Made by a program: the position numbers and the translations under genes. The notes under the pieces were generated by a model. It made no database searches. It worked only from the letters and a program-made list of their open reading frames with translations, and had not been told where the DNA came from. A stretch of DNA of 64,000 nucleotides, taken from NCBI RefSeq assembly GCF_958979055.1, contig NC_084888.1, positions 37,901,804-37,965,803 of the forward strand, written 5' to 3'. This document shows positions 35,260 to 49,170 of the stretch, piece by piece. Numbering within the stretch: the stretch's first letter is position 1; the number at the start of each line of letters is the position of its first letter. Source of the stretch: Alnus glutinosa. Lineage: Eukaryota > Streptophyta > Magnoliopsida > Fagales > Betulaceae.

Positions 35260-36933
35260 CTGATGATCTGCGTGATGTTGTTCTTTCTTTGTATGTGTGC
35301 CTCGGTCTGTATGTGTGATTGTGAATATAGTCATGCGGTTTATAAAATACTACACCTCAGTGCTGCTTTGCATGGGTTGAGGATACTGACGTCTGTGTTT
35401 ATGACGGACAAGTTGAATAAACCGCATGGGTTGTTTTTCATGATACAATTTTCATAATTGCATGTAGTTTTTGTATTTTGCTGAAACGTTGGAGGTCTAT
35501 TACCCCTGCACAGGAGAAAGTGAAATGGTACACCTCTGTTTGGTACTCACAGGAGAGAAAAAACTGTCGCATAATTTCTATGTGTGGGTAAATTTATGTG
35601 CTCTTAAATCTTTGTATGTGTGCTTTACAATTATGTCCAATGAAGTGCCAGGCCTTTCAAAAACTTCAAGTAATTGAAGCATCACAATCGAGACAGCAAA
35701 AGCTTTGGGATGAGTTAATGAGATTTGTGCTAATCAGCACCCATTAAGGATGCTGGCTCGCAACAATTCTCTCCTATTTGGTATATTGAATAGAGAGCAG
35801 AGCAATAAAGGTTGTGACACCAATTCATAAAGCCTGAAACGTTGTGATTGGTATTTCTTTGCTGTAGCATTTTTTTTTTTTTTTTTTTGGGCTTTCACGT
35901 TGAGATCGTCTGGGGAAAGGTAGGATGGTTGCTTTCACAGCTGTGCTCTTACATAAGCGAGTGAATTTTTATGGTAAAAACAATTTTTGGCATGATAATA
36001 ATAATTTAGGCTATGTTTGCTAATCTACTCTTCTTCTTTTTTTCTTGCTTTCTGTTTTCAATTTGAATTTTCCACTCTAATATATTAATAAACAAGTCAA
36101 TTAAAACATTGTTTATACAAAATTTCACACATTCTTGTAGGAATATATTTTTCAAGAATATTTTAATAACACAGGTGTATAATTTTTCTAGAAGTAGAAG
36201 TTTACTTACTATTTAGAAAAAATTAGAGCGGTCGTGGCCATTTTCAGTGGAGAGTGACTAGGGGTGGCCTCATAGTCACCCTTTTCCTCAATTGAGGGTG
36301 ACACACAGTCCATCTCTTTTCTAATTTCTTTTTGATTTTTTAATTTTTAAACTTTTATAAGGAGCCACTTCTACTGTTCTACATTTTATAGTAGGTGTAT
36401 TCCATAAGCAATTTTTTTTTTTTTTTTTTTAAAAAAAAAAATGTAGATCCCAGCACATTACACTTTTAAAATATTTCTCACATATTTTTTCAGAAAAAAA
36501 AAATATATATATATATTTAACCAAATACTCTGTGTCGCTTTCAAACGTATCTCATATTTGAAATTTGAAGAGATAAAGATTGATATAAAGTCGGGTTGAT
36601 GCATAATGAAGGGGATTTTTTGTCCGAAGTAGATAACTACGCTTTGTCGGATGCAGTTATTTACAAGGGGAAAAGAAAAAAGCATCCAGCTGGATTTAAA
36701 GTAATAATAATAATAATCAGTCGTAGACTTTTCCTCCCCGTCCACCTGGGGGTCAAGGTCAATTGAGAACCGCGTCGCTCTCTCTCCTTCAGCCTCAGCT
36801 TCAGCCGAGGAGTTGCGAACTGTTGATAAAACCACCTTTCGATTAGACCAGGTAACTTTCCAGTTCATTGTGCATAAAGAATGAATGAGAGAGCTGGGAG
36901 TAAAGGGGGTTAGGGCTTAATTTTGGCATCGAA
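35260..36933. other. Intergenic spacer, GLX2-2 to RNFT-like gene
   Basis: Holds the 3' region of GLX2-2 and the promoter and leader of the RING gene. Long T-runs at about 35871-35888, and a T-run followed by an A-run at about 36413-36441. No further gene seen. The opposite-strand frames at 36458-37238 are shadows. Confidence 0.55.
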
Positions 36934-39900
36934 ATGGAGACGAATTCTTCTTCATCCACATCCCAAACACAATCCCCATCCGGAACTCCTCTTGCTAGAA
37001 CCAGTACTAGTAGTATTTCAAATTCAACAACCAGATTCGGTGGTCTGCAGCTGCCTTCTCTCAGTTTCTTCCAATCGCCGCTTTCCGTTTTACTCGAATA
37101 TTCCGGTATTCTTTCGGCGAGGTCAAACCGCGACCATGATACCGAAACCGAGACTCTCGTCGTCAACACCCCCGATTCCAGCGCCACCACCGGGACTTCC
37201 GGCGAGGTTTCTATTCGCATAATTGGTGCCGGAGACAATGGCAGTGAAGACGTTGGGGTGGCCGAGAGAGTCCCCGTGGTTCCTCCGTCAAGTGGGCACG
37301 CCCAGGAGAATGGCCTGGAAGATGGCGGCGTCTCTAGCGATTCTTCTCACCAGCGATATGATATTCAGCAGGTTGCCCGCTGGGTTGAGCAGATTCTACC
37401 TTTTTCATTGCTCTTGCTCGTTGTCTTTATTCGTCAGCACTTGCAAGGTACCCTACCCTACTCCCCTTCTTCTCTCTATTCTATTCAATGTCTCTCTTCT
37501 TCTTGTGTGAACCAACAAATATTTCTATAACTCTACGGGCTGCAAATAATGTCTTGTGCTCCATCCAATCAACAGAGGAAACCCTGAGTAAATTTTTTAA
37601 CATATAAAACAAATTTATAATGCCTACTTCTCAGTGTATTGAATGCCATTGCCACTGTACGCAAATTTAATGCAACGGACCAAGGTTTATACAAGATATC
37701 TTGATGATAATTAAGAGCCTCCTTTTTTGTAAAGCTAATGAAGAAGCTGGGAGAGAATGAACTTCTATTAGTCGTAACCTTGATGGAATTGTGCTGATGC
37801 TGAGCTTACGTTTTTTCTTGTGAGTGGCTTGTGTCGTTGGCTCACTAAGAGGAGATGAATCAGCTTTCTGCTGTCTATGTATTTGAGTCTTGAATTTAAT
37901 GCCGGGATTACATTGAATCAATGAGGCGTAGCCAAGTTTTGTTAACCAACTCCAGTTCTATAATGTGTGAGCAGCACGTTCATCAACTACTCCCTCTTCA
38001 TAAAATTGCTTATAATAAAATACTCAAATCCCTGACGAAGATGTTAGGAATTTAACTGAGCCATATTGTGATACTTCAAATTGTGAAAGTTAAGTTGTAC
38101 ATTGGATGGGTGGATTACGAAGGCATCTATGTGTCAAGTCCCACATTGATTGTATATTAGGTGAGATGGGGTTATGTAAGTCACTTTAGGGTACTATAAT
38201 TGTAATTTTGACCAATCCTTTTGAGGTATGGTGCATATGTGGATAGCGCATTCCTTTGGTCATGACGAAGATCGATGACTAATCAATCTAAGAAATTCAA
38301 AAGACTCAATAAGAAGGCATTATTTTCATTACTGGAATTGGGAAGGTCAATGACCGCGTGGAATGAAGGCCCTTGTTTTTTCTATTTAGTACTTGTACAA
38401 CTCTAATATAGTATGATGGGTGAAAAATCATTATTTGATTAAGGGCTTTTGTGTAGGTAAAGATAGCATATCTGGGTGTTGCAGTTCAGCATTATTTTCA
38501 TAAGTGGAATTGGGAAGGCCAATGACTGCATGGAATGAAGCCCCTTGTTTTTTCTATTTAGTACTTGGACAACTCTAATATAGTATCATGGGTGAAAAAT
38601 CATTATTTGATTAAGGGCTTTAGGGTAGGTAAAGATAGCATATCTGGGTGTTTGCAGTTCATGAATGGTAACTATATGATCCTTTTAGAGATCAAGACGC
38701 ATGATTTTTTTTTTCTTGGGCAGGACATGATTGTTTGCATTTAAAGTTAACTTACATTTTGACATTAATGAAGACCTTCTCTCTAGTGGTAAAGGGTTAG
38801 AGTGGGGTTGAACTAGGTAGATGTATGTACGTACATACGTACTTATGTAGGCATGTATGAATATATGTCTCACCCTTTTAATGATATTTCGCTTACTTAT
38901 CAAAAAAAAAAAAAAAAACTGTATGAGTATATGTCTACATTTTGTGCTATATAGTATGCATTATAGCGTAGTTCCGTTGGCATATGAAATACTGAGGCTT
39001 TCCTTTACCTGGAGATCCTACTAATCTGGCCATAGTATTGTTTAATCGAAGATTGGTGAAATGAAGAAAGATTGTATATGCTTGGGAGGGATTAGAATTA
39101 TAAAGTTGGATTTAGCTGATTTTTTTTGCTTCTTATCCTTGTTTAGGATTTATTTTAGTGTGGGAAGTAATACTGTGAATACACCAAGTGATGGACTTAC
39201 TTTGGAGGGGCATATGCACGGTGGATACTGTTTCTCCAACATTATTTATTGGTCTGTTCAAATTTCGTGATTACATGAGGTATTTCATCCTTTTAGGAAA
39301 TCATGGATGAGATTAGGTATTCAGGAATTTCCATATCTTGGATTACATTGTCCATCAACTAAGTTTTTTTTTTTAATAAGTAATTGGGATATCATTAAAA
39401 GCATAAGGTGGCTCCAGGTATACTAGAAGTCTACATGAGAAAATACTTGGCTAGAAGGAGAAAAAAATACATTGTCCATGAACTTAGTGCCAGGGTTGTT
39501 ATCCAAACAGAGAGCTTCTGTATAATTGAAGAACTTAGTTGATCTGTTCGCTGTCTCCTTGCTATTGCCATTTTTTTTTTGTCGGTTCTGCTTTTTTGGT
39601 GCTAATTTTCTTCCTGTATGGAGGTTTTCTCGTCCTTCGCTATGCTTCTTTTGTGATGAAGTTTTTGCTTATCATCAATGGCATCAAAAGAAAAAGAGAA
39701 AATATAAGTAGAAAAAAAGAAGAAGAAAAAAAGAACCAGTATTTTGGTAGTTTGACACCTTTATGCATATTGATTTCTATCTCTGCAATTGGATAAACTG
39801 GTGATGAGCTGCTTTGGAAATATGGTATCGTTTTGATCCTGTCCTGTACTTATGGTTCTTCAAACATTGTTTAGTTGGTGACAAATTATTCTTTGAGAAC

Positions 39901-42900
39901 TTGCAGGTTTTTTTATCACAATTTGGATCTCGGCTGTCATGTTTAAGTCAAATGATATTGTTCGGAAGCAGACAGCTTTAAAGGTCCTATAATGTGTTCA
40001 TTTCTTTTCAAACAAAAAATTATGATATTCGTTCCCACCACTCTAAAACCCATTGTAAACAAATAAAGAGACTTGGTAATTGTTCTTTTGTGCAGGGAGA
40101 GAGGAAAATCTCTGTTCTTGTTGGCACCTTTATTGTCTTTGCGCTTCACGTGATAGGTGTTTACTGGTGGTATCGAAGTGATGATCTTTTGTATCCATTG
40201 GCAATGCTTCCTCCAAAAGCAATACCAGCATTCTGGCATGCTGTATTCATCATCTTGGTAAATGGTATGGATTTCACTAACTTTATTGTGATTAACTTGG
40301 CTTTGGTAGATGTATGGTAGAGACTTCTTGATCTCTTGCAACCTGCATTTATGCATCTAATTTATATTTTTGAGATGAAATTTAATAAGAATTAAGATCC
40401 TTGTTTATTGTCGCAATTCAAAATTTCTTCTATTGTCTGTAGTGGTTTGGTAGTTTTTTTTTCTCCCAAATAATTTTAATTATTCTGTGGACATATTGCT
40501 TCCTCATCTTTATCAGCTCTAATGTTTTTCACTTTGTTAATGTGGTGTACATCAAGTTCTGTTGATGAAATTGTTGAGGTTTTATCCTTGTTTTGGTCGT
40601 TTGTTCTGCCTTTTGTATTATGTGTCAGGTCTTATATTCCTAATCCTATCCATTATCATGCCCTCTATCTTGCATTTGTCGGGGCTTCTGGGTCATTTTG
40701 TGTAATTTCTGTTACTTTCAGATACACTGGTGAGGCAGGCAGTGATGGCTCTCAAGTGCTTACTTCTTGTGTATTATAAGAATGGCAGAGGCCATAATTT
40801 CCGTAGGCAGGTACCATGATGCTGAGCATTACAAGTTTCAGTAAGAATATTACGTGCCATTATCCCTTTTAATTTGTCAAAGCTCTCTGACAGTTCTAAT
40901 GTTGTCTTTTAAGGGTCAGATATTGACTCTGGTTGAGTATTCGCTGCTGTTGTACCGTGCCTTGTTACCTGCACCTGTCTGGTATCGATTTTTCTTGAAC
41001 AAAGAATATGGTAGCCTCTTTTCATCACTGACTACCGGGCTATATTTAACTTTCAAGCTAACATCTATTGTTGAGAAGGTATGGATTTCATCTTGCGTTT
41101 CTGTGCTCTTTCTGCATTCTTACTTGAAGATGGTGAGATACTTCTTGGCACTGAAATTAGTTGGATATGCTGTCTTGAACCTTTGTGTTACTTTTAGGTC
41201 CAATCCTTCTTTGCTGCCCTAAAGGCATTATCACAGAAAGAGGTCCATTATGGTTCTTATGCCACATCAGAACAGGTAAGTGCTTTTCTACAAAATGCTT
41301 TAAGTTGGCTTTCAAAGCCAGATTAACACAGTCAAGAACCCTTTCTTTCTCTTATGTTATGACATCTTGTTATTTTTTAAATACTTTAGGAGGAACTGTA
41401 GCCCATGGAGAACTACTCCATCCCTCTATTTTTTCAGTTTGGTATCTTGTTTAGCTTACTGAGATGGTATTTGTACTGGCATTTAATTTTGATTACTTCA
41501 ACGCCTTGTCTTTCGGTTAATACTCATAAGACATGGTTCACTGTCCCTGGAACTGACACGTCCTCTGACTGTCTTCTTGGTATTGGAGCTCTCCTATTCT
41601 TTCATGTAATTCATACTGAGCTAACAATTAGTCAATATCCCTTCATGTCTGATCAATCAAGTCATCTTCCTTGCACCTGATAATGATTTTATTTGTCTTC
41701 CAACTGCTTGCAAATACTCTAGTGCATTATCTTGTTGTCTGGGGCAACTTTGATGGGGGCCTTGGGTCTACTTCTAGTGATACTTTCACTTGCTCAACCT
41801 ATTAAATGCTTAATATCTCTTTTGATATTAGTTATTCAACATAGAAATGTGGTTTCCCATGTTGAGCATGGTTGAAAAAAGTGAATTGGTCTAATTATTA
41901 CCACCAAAAAGAAAAAAGAAACTGTTCTGTGGTAGAGGAAATAGTTAAAATGCCTGAAAAGAAATTAACTTTTAAGCAATTTAATGATTTTGTTTGCTAG
42001 TTGTTTATGAGGTTCAAAAAGAGCCTAATAATTTGCAAGGTGGAATATTGTTCTTTGGATTTGTTGTGAGCCCTTGGAATATCTCTCCATGTGAGAAACT
42101 GAAATCTGTTCTAGCGTTTTCTGCTTCCAGAAGTTTCTCTACTCTCTGTGTACTCCTACAGCTTCATTCTTGAACGAGGAAGTTGATTTTGTAATTCCAT
42201 AACAGGTTTATAGATGTTTCACATTCCTTGTTTGTGCTTGTAGTCTTTTACCCCGGTTTGTAGCTAATTCCCACAAACTGGTTTAATAGGTTGCCAAGTG
42301 TCCTCAAACATGTGCCTTTCACATGTGAGTTTTAATTAACTTTAATGGCTGAAACCAGTTTTAACTCTGTTAACTCTCCTTCTCTTTCTAACCTAATCTG
42401 TATTTTCTTCTGTCAATCGACAATGCTGTTTTTACAGCTTCAACCCTTCAACACATAGGTCTCTGCCGCTGTGCCATCAGCCATGTCCAAAGTCCAATGG
42501 CTGGAATTTTAGCCCGTGTTTAATACGAAGTAACTTCCTGCCCTCTAGGTTTAACAAGTTCAGAGATATTTTAGTGCATGAAAAACCTAGTAATTCAAAA
42601 ATTGGGCATGGTCTTTTGGTAGGGGATGGGCAAGAGAGTACTTTCAGAATGTGCCACAATATGCCTTCTTCTATTTTTAGACATTGCCATATATAATTTT
42701 TCTTGTGGTACATTCCCGGAATCTCATCATCTGGATTCAAACTTTTCAACCATAAACAAGCAAGTGCCTGTTTTCATAACTCTTTATTTATTTTATCACC
42801 GGCAAGTTACACACGGTAGGTGTTGAAACGATGACCTTTACATCCACCTTGTTCTTGCAAGTTGAGTAAGTGCCATTTTAGCAAGAACTCAGTGATGCCT

Positions 42901-44188
42901 CTTGGTGTGACTTTGCTCTTCTGTCATCATATATTTCTCTTGGTTATGTAAAGAAGTACCCGGATTACTTTTTTCATGTCTTGACCCACAAATAAGTACC
43001 GAAATTACATTTTTTTTCCTGTTACTTATCGAATCAGTTACTCTTTTGGTAAATTGGTCACAACAGTATATCATACCGTTAAGTCGTATCTCAATGCAGG
43101 TAAATGCAGCTGGAGACCACTGTGCTATTTGCCAGGAGAAGATGCATGCTCCAATACTGTTGCGCTGTAAACACATCTTTTGTGAGGACTGTGTATCAGA
43201 ATGGTCAGTTTGATGCATTCTGTTTCTTTTTTTTTTTTACTCAAATAAATGTTGTTCTTGTCGTTGTTTTTAATGTGGATTGTTTCTTGCATCTAAGTAC
43301 CCATTTATTGGATTATCAAATGAACTTGTGAATTTTAGATTACCACTCATAGTTATAGCTTCTATATAGGGCTATTTTGTGCCACGTAGAAAGAAGAAAG
43401 AAGACTGTACTTTTCTAGCTAATGCTAATTTAGTTTGTAGTGCCCCCACAGCATTTTTATAATAGTGAGTGATTGGTAGGGGAAGGTAAGTGCCTTTTAG
43501 CTTTTTCTTTGTGTCACTCTTGTGATTTGTGTCTTTCATCTTTGGAAGGAAGAAATAAAGAGCGAATTATATGAAAGCTTCCCTTAGATGCATCTTAATA
43601 TTCAGTTTAGAGAAGAGAATGTGAGAGAAATTGAATGGGAATTGTGTGCAATTAGAGCTACACAATTTTACTTTTAGTTGAATTTATGACATACTCTGGG
43701 CAGAAACCCGTCATAACTCTTACCTTGTTTTGTTTTTATGGTTTTGGAATATTAGTCAAGATTATCCCACATTGTGGAATATGATTATTAGGGAAAGAAA
43801 ATATAAAAAATGACTGATCATTCCTCTGTTCTTGAGGGAAAATAGTAAAATTGCTTTCAAGTTAAGACTATTATCTTTAGGATTTATTTGAGCATTGCTG
43901 TCTGATAACTTCTTTGAAAGATGAGGGTCTTTTGACAACATCATGCCTTTGGTTTCTTAATCCAACTATGATTTGTTTTTGCCTAGTGACCAGGAGCATT
44001 GGTTTAATTGAATTTCCACTTGTGATGTCTTAAGTGGTTCCTATCAGCGTTTGTCTTTTGACAATTAACACTTGTTTGTCAGGCTTGAGAGAGAAAGGAC
44101 TTGCCCTCTATGCAGGGCGCTGATTAAACCTGCGGATCTGCGAACATTTGGGGATGGATCGACAAGTCTGTTTTTCCAGTTGTTCTAA
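36934..44188 (+). CDS. RNFT1/2-type membrane RING-finger E3 ubiquitin ligase
   Basis: Eight exons, 36934-37447, 39907-39983, 40096-40264, 40722-40810, 40914-41078, 41198-41275, 43100-43203 and 44083-44188, encode 433 residues. An N-terminal Ser/Thr-rich low-complexity region (about 1-150) precedes several hydrophobic segments, beginning with [13 protein letters not shown] and [13 protein letters not shown]. The C-terminus is a C3HC4 RING: Cys372, Cys375, Cys387, His389, Cys392, Cys395, Cys406 and Cys409. This order matches the RING finger and transmembrane domain (RNFT) family, whose animal members act at the ER; E3 activity and location here are inferred. The start is the first ATG of the long exon. 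Intron 1 (2.5 kb) contains a 172-bp tandem duplication and two LINE-tail inserts. Confidence 0.93.
38317..38660. repeat. 172-bp tandem duplication in intron 1 of the RNFT-like gene
   Basis: Unit 1 begins at 38317 and unit 2 at 38489, both GCATTATTTTCAT. They stay alignable through GGAATTGGGAAGG, TTGTTTTTTCTATTTAGTAC, AAAAATCATTATTTGATT and AGATAGCATATCTGGGTG, with about a dozen visible differences. Confidence 0.92.
38854..38936 (+). mobile_element. 49-bp LINE 3'-end insertion with TSD
   Basis: Insert 38871-38919 ends GCTTACTTATC plus a 16-base A-run. It is flanked by TGTATGAATATATGTCT and TGTATGAGTATATGTCT (38854-38870 and 38920-38936). The CTTTTAATGATAT segment before the tail is also present, in reverse orientation, in the insert at 39364, linking them to one LINE family. 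Confidence 0.75.
39342..39488 (-). mobile_element. 103-bp LINE 3'-end insertion, minus orientation, with TSD
   Basis: Insert 39364-39466 begins with a T-run and AATAAGTAA, then ATATCATTAAAAGCATAAGG. Imperfect direct repeats of about 20 bp containing TACATTGTCCAT flank it. Read on minus it ends ...CTTTTAATGATATCCCAATTACTTATT plus an A-run (listed in two parts: CTTTTAATGATATCCCA and ATTACTTATT), the same 3' end as the inserts at 38871 and 63735. Confidence 0.75.
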
Positions 44189-44434
44189 ATTCCAAGTTGT
44201 CTGTTCCGCGGCATATTTTGAGAGGCATTCTCTCTAAAGTTGCCTTGTTTCTTACATAGTTAAATGGTGATGTATTTTGGTTTCCTTATCCCATCATTGG
44301 GTTGGTAGAAAATCAGATGGAAGAAAACTTTCTGAGATTGCAGGTTCTATACATACGAGAAGATTTACTAACCACACTTGTATACATACGTTACAATCTG
44401 TGATGGGATATGTTATTATCCTTTATAAAAATGT

Positions 44435-44469
<35 letters not shown>

Positions 44470-47070
44470 CAGTATCAAGTATTAGCGTTCTTCTTTGTGA
44501 GCTGCAGTGAATGATGAATTCACGTGTCAGGAATTTGTTTAAACAAACTAATTAATTATGATTAGCCCTAGGTCCTCAGCAGTGAATCATTCTCAAACAC
44601 TGAATGATGTTGCATGATTTGAGCTCCCAACTCTCGCTATTTAAAAAAAGAAAGAAAAAAAAAATGCTTAGTTTTCATCTTTCTAATCTCCATGCATGTT
44701 AGTCTTTACATAGAAGTCAAACACAACAGATGATTGTCTGGCGGAAATGAATCTATAATGATCTAAGCTGGATCACAATTGTGCATCAAAAAAGAAGCAT
44801 TGTGATCCGATAATAGTGTGGCTGCAGTGCTGCTTCGTCTTAGAGGGTTGTGGGTTCTACTTGCATGACTGGCTGTTACATTCTTGTTATGTTAGTGCCG
44901 CTAGTTAAAATGTTTTTTTCTTTTCTTTTTCTCTTAAATCTTAATTTATTTCTTTTGGGAGGCCCCGCAGAGGACCTCAGCCTCTGAGGTCGGTACCTTT
45001 ACAGTCGTTCGTCGTCTTCATTCTCATTACAATTGACATTAATTGGCATCATTACCTTCTGGAGGTGTAGATGCTAGTTTTCGTATATTTATGTTACACT
45101 TATATCACATTGGTTGGCGTTGTGTGTTTTGAAGTAGTTTTTAATGTCGGTAACTTAAAAAAAAAAAAAAAATGATACTTAAAATGAGCTACATCAAATA
45201 TATAGTATGACATACTTGTGATAAATAGTAGCATTATTCTTACTTGTAATTAAATTTCAAAGTGGCGTTTCCTCTTTCTTCCATTGTTCATGAGCCATTG
45301 TTCATGAGAGTCCAACCATCTAGTTCTGGTGTGCTAACGAGATTAGTTGCTACTTCAGCCCACTTAAGTACCAGGACAAACACATTGAGACCGTCTGGCG
45401 CCACCAACGCATGATTGTCCTTGAGCACATTGATTCCTGTCCACTAACACTTTTACCAGGCTTATGATGCCTTAGCAAACATGTATAGCAGCGCGGACAA
45501 TGTACATATGATGAAAACTAAGACTGGGAATTGCACGGATTCATGGGTGGTCTCCACAGTCCACAGAGCCACTGTCCCTGATGCAGCTGGCAGATGGCTA
45601 CTGCTAAAGAAGCAACACATACAACAAATCTTATATAATATAACCCAAGGTTTTTTTTTTTGTTTTTTTTTTTTGTTTTAGATGAATGGTACTAATCTCA
45701 GAGCTTGGTATATTTGTATGTATGTTTATAAAGTCATCTCTTTATATCAATGTTTATTGCCGTATATAACTTCTAATGCTTGCAGTTTTTCACCTGCGTG
45801 CAAAATCATCCACTTTTAGCCTGTAAAATCTGGATTGAATGTCTATGCTGATTCAGGCATTGTTACCAAAAATTAAAAATAAAAATAAAAAAAATAATAT
45901 TCCTGGCCTTGTCAATAATAAGTCGTAGAACATATGAGATTATTGTGATCTTCCAGATTGAAATTGGAAGGTATAAGAAAGAGTAACGTTACTCTTCATA
46001 CTCATTTTATATCGGTTGATATGACGTGTGGAATTGATTTCATATTGGAAAAAAAATTGCTCTATCCTAATTTAGAGAAGAAGAAAAAATTATCCAATAA
46101 AAAAGTTTGACGCATAAGGCAAGTGAAGTGGAATTGATTTTATTATAAAATAAAGTTTGACGAGAGCAATGTGGGGCGATCCAAAATTGTGGAACACCAT
46201 TTATCCATATCATATAACAGGATGGAAAAGTATTTGTGGTGCTACAATTTTTTTTTTATAAAGTTATTTACAAATTGATATAATAGTTCAAAATTAGTAA
46301 AATAATTAAGAATGTATAATTAATCTTGTAAGTGACAATTTTTTTTACTTAATTTTTTTACTAATTATAAACTTACTAATTAATTTGTAAATAACTATAC
46401 AACAAAAATTATAGTACTTTTAATTAGGGTAAAAATATGGATGCGGATCCGGATGCGGTTATTAACAATATTCACATCCGCAAAATGCAATGATCACTTT
46501 TAGATATCTGCATTTGCATCTGCACTATGTAATTACTATCCGCATCCGTACAGTTTTTGCGGTTATTATCTGCTATCCACATATGAGGTAGTGAGCATTT
46601 TAAATTACTAATTAAATCTATATACAAGATTAAATAATGCATCTATTACTATATATATGCAAGTTTAAATAAATTAAGATTTAACTTATTACACAATTCG
46701 TGATTATCATGGTCATTATTTCATAGAGTAATTGAAATTTGAATTACCAAAAAAAATAAATAAATAAATGCAATGAGGTATGACTTTGAGATAATAGTAA
46801 AAAAGACTTAACATAACCTAAAGATTATAAACTTACCAAATCCAAATCAACGTCATTTTAGTGAATTTAATATTATATATTATATATAATGAGAATGCAG
46901 ATGCGTTATTAACTGCATCTGCATTACCTAAAATCACCATCCGCATTCACATATGTAAATATTATTGATTTTTGTTAATCACATATGCAAATATTAACAA
47001 TTAGATGTAAATAATAAATACGAACGGTTATTATTCGTCTACATTTTCCCTATCCCTATACCTTTAGCTC
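44189..47070. other. Intergenic, no gene recognised
   Basis: Downstream region of the RNFT-like gene with a (CT)n tract at about 44437-44467. The section 46430-47010 has repeated GATGCGGAT / CATCCGCA motifs in AT-rich sequence, typical of an old non-autonomous transposon, but no ends could be fixed. No coding sequence is recognised; the frame at 45481-45681 matches nothing known to me. Confidence 0.5.
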
Positions 47071-47080
47071 CATTTATATA
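47070..47080 (+). promoter_or_regulatory. Possible TATA box of the MIR319 primary transcript
   Basis: CATTTATATATGGC (TATATA core at about 47074-47080) precedes a CT-rich leader-like region (47280-47650), about 2.1 kb upstream of the MIR319 hairpin. Plant pri-miR319 transcripts are long, so the position is plausible, but there is no direct evidence. Confidence 0.25.
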
Positions 47081-49170
47081 TGGCTCTCGTATCATATAAG
47101 TGAGCCCTAACATTTTTATTATTTTTGGTTATATAGATATAGGGTAAATAGTACATTTGTTATTTCACCCGAGATAGGGAGAGGGGAGACGTTGGGTGTC
47201 GGTTGTCCTTGTCCCCCCTATCGTAAATCATCTCTCCTCAAAGAAAGAGAGCGTTTTTTAATGGTCAAAGTTAACCCCGTACCATAGTCACTATTTATCT
47301 ATCTTCTCTTCTCCTTCTCTTTTCTTCTGGTCAGTCAGTGTGAAAGTGAAAGTGTCACTGTTTGACAACCTCTTTTTTCTTGGCATCATCATCATCCGTT
47401 AGAAAATCTCCTGCTGACAGAAAAGCAAAGCCCTTCATCTCTGTCCCCCGTCCCCCTCTCTCACTCTCTTACTCTCTCTACTGTGTTAGATTCTTTGAGA
47501 TCTTGAGTCGCTTTCTGTCTCTGACTCTCATGGCGACAATGACTCATCAATCTCCCTTTTGCATAACCAAAAAATAAAGAAAAATCATTCACTCCCTCGC
47601 TCTTTCTCATTTTTCTTCAACTTCCTTTTCTTCTTTACAAATACCCTAGTCTTTTTTTCTTCATCAATACGTCTTTTCTTTCTTTTTCACAGAGCTGTGG
47701 AGTGACATAAACATATGGATTTTTAGGGTTTAAACAACAGCTAGCATATCCCTTCAGATGTAGGGTTTCAACGTACATGGAGGAGACACTCACCTTTACT
47801 TTACATATGAATCTTTGCAGCAGCTAAGTTGATTAATCGTTTTTCTTTCTAACATCTCTTATTATTACCTTCTTCTTTTTCAATTGGGTTCTTATGTATT
47901 AACTCCCTTTATTTTGCTTCCCGTACTGGTCAGGAAAAAAAAAAAAAAAAAAAACCCTGTGAAATCCTTGTCAAGGTTTCCCGGGATTTCCCGGATGTGT
48001 GTTTGTGTGTTGGGCCGGGGCTTCTTTCCTTTGAATAATTTGTTTATTTATTTATTGAATATTGCAAGGTCCCCCAAATGCATTTAGTTTCCTTACATGG
48101 CCTTGCCGTTCGATCATAACAAATATCAATGCATTTCATCTGTTTCTTTTTTCTTTTTCTTTTTCTTTTTTTGTTGTTGTTGTAACTGATCCATGTTGAA
48201 CGGCTGTAAATGGGTTTCTATAACGCTTTCCATGGTTACAATCAATCTGTGTTTTTTGTTTCACTTTTTTTTCCTTCTTGTTTATCCTTTTTCTTCTTAA
48301 GCTCTTCTAGAACTTAAAAGGCTTTCTTAGATTTTTCTTTTCTTCTGATATTTAAACCATTAGGAGGTTGGAGGTTAGTATCTTCGGATCGATGATTGAG
48401 TTGTTGTGTTTGTTAAGGTTAGTATCCTAAAGATAGAGAAGGAACATATATCTTAGTTATGGTATATATATGTCGATGTTTGTAATTTCTGTGCATAAAG
48501 ATTTTAATCTAAGAAGATGTTGATCTTGTGTTTCTGATGTAATAAAGAAATTGAATTCGAAGAATTCCTTTTTGTAGTCTGGTCTGAGATTTTTAACACA
48601 AATTAACCAGAAGCAATAAGTCAAAAACTACGTACATTCGATCTATATATATATTACCAGTTTCTCAAGTAAATCAATGCAGTTGCTCATAATCATAATA
48701 AATAGATGGCCCCATCCTGGAATCAGGATGTCCCCTTCAATTCCCTTTCTACCAACGGAAACTCAAGCCAACCTGTCTTCTCGATCCGGGAATGAAATAA
48801 CCATCTCTATTTTACAATAAAAAAAAAATCCTCTCTTTTCTGATAATTAATTTTGTGTTTGTGCGTGTGTGGGTGGGGGTTTGTATTTGTGTTTGTAATA
48901 CGAAGTAGTTATATATTTTTCTATGATCAGTCTGAACTCAATTCTTGATATTTTTAGATAGTCAACAGCTAGCTAGCTTTCGATATATGTTGAAGCTTGT
49001 AATTAATTGTATCCATTCACTAATTTGTTTTAGGAATAGATAATAGAATATAATTTCAATGTAATTCTGAAACACACTGCTTGCTTTGTTTTTTGACAGT
49101 GCATGTGTACAGGATTGGCTGTGACCTGAAGTTGAGGTGGGGTACTTTGTAAACAAGGTATTGTATTGTT

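Noticed and set aside
36458..37238. Minus-strand frames of 131-136 codons
   Set aside because: Antisense to exon 1 and the leader of the RNFT-like gene, whose sense frame is supported by splicing and RING conservation.
39943..40356. 137-codon minus-strand frame
   Set aside because: Antisense to exons 2-3 of the RNFT-like gene and to intron sequence; no domain.
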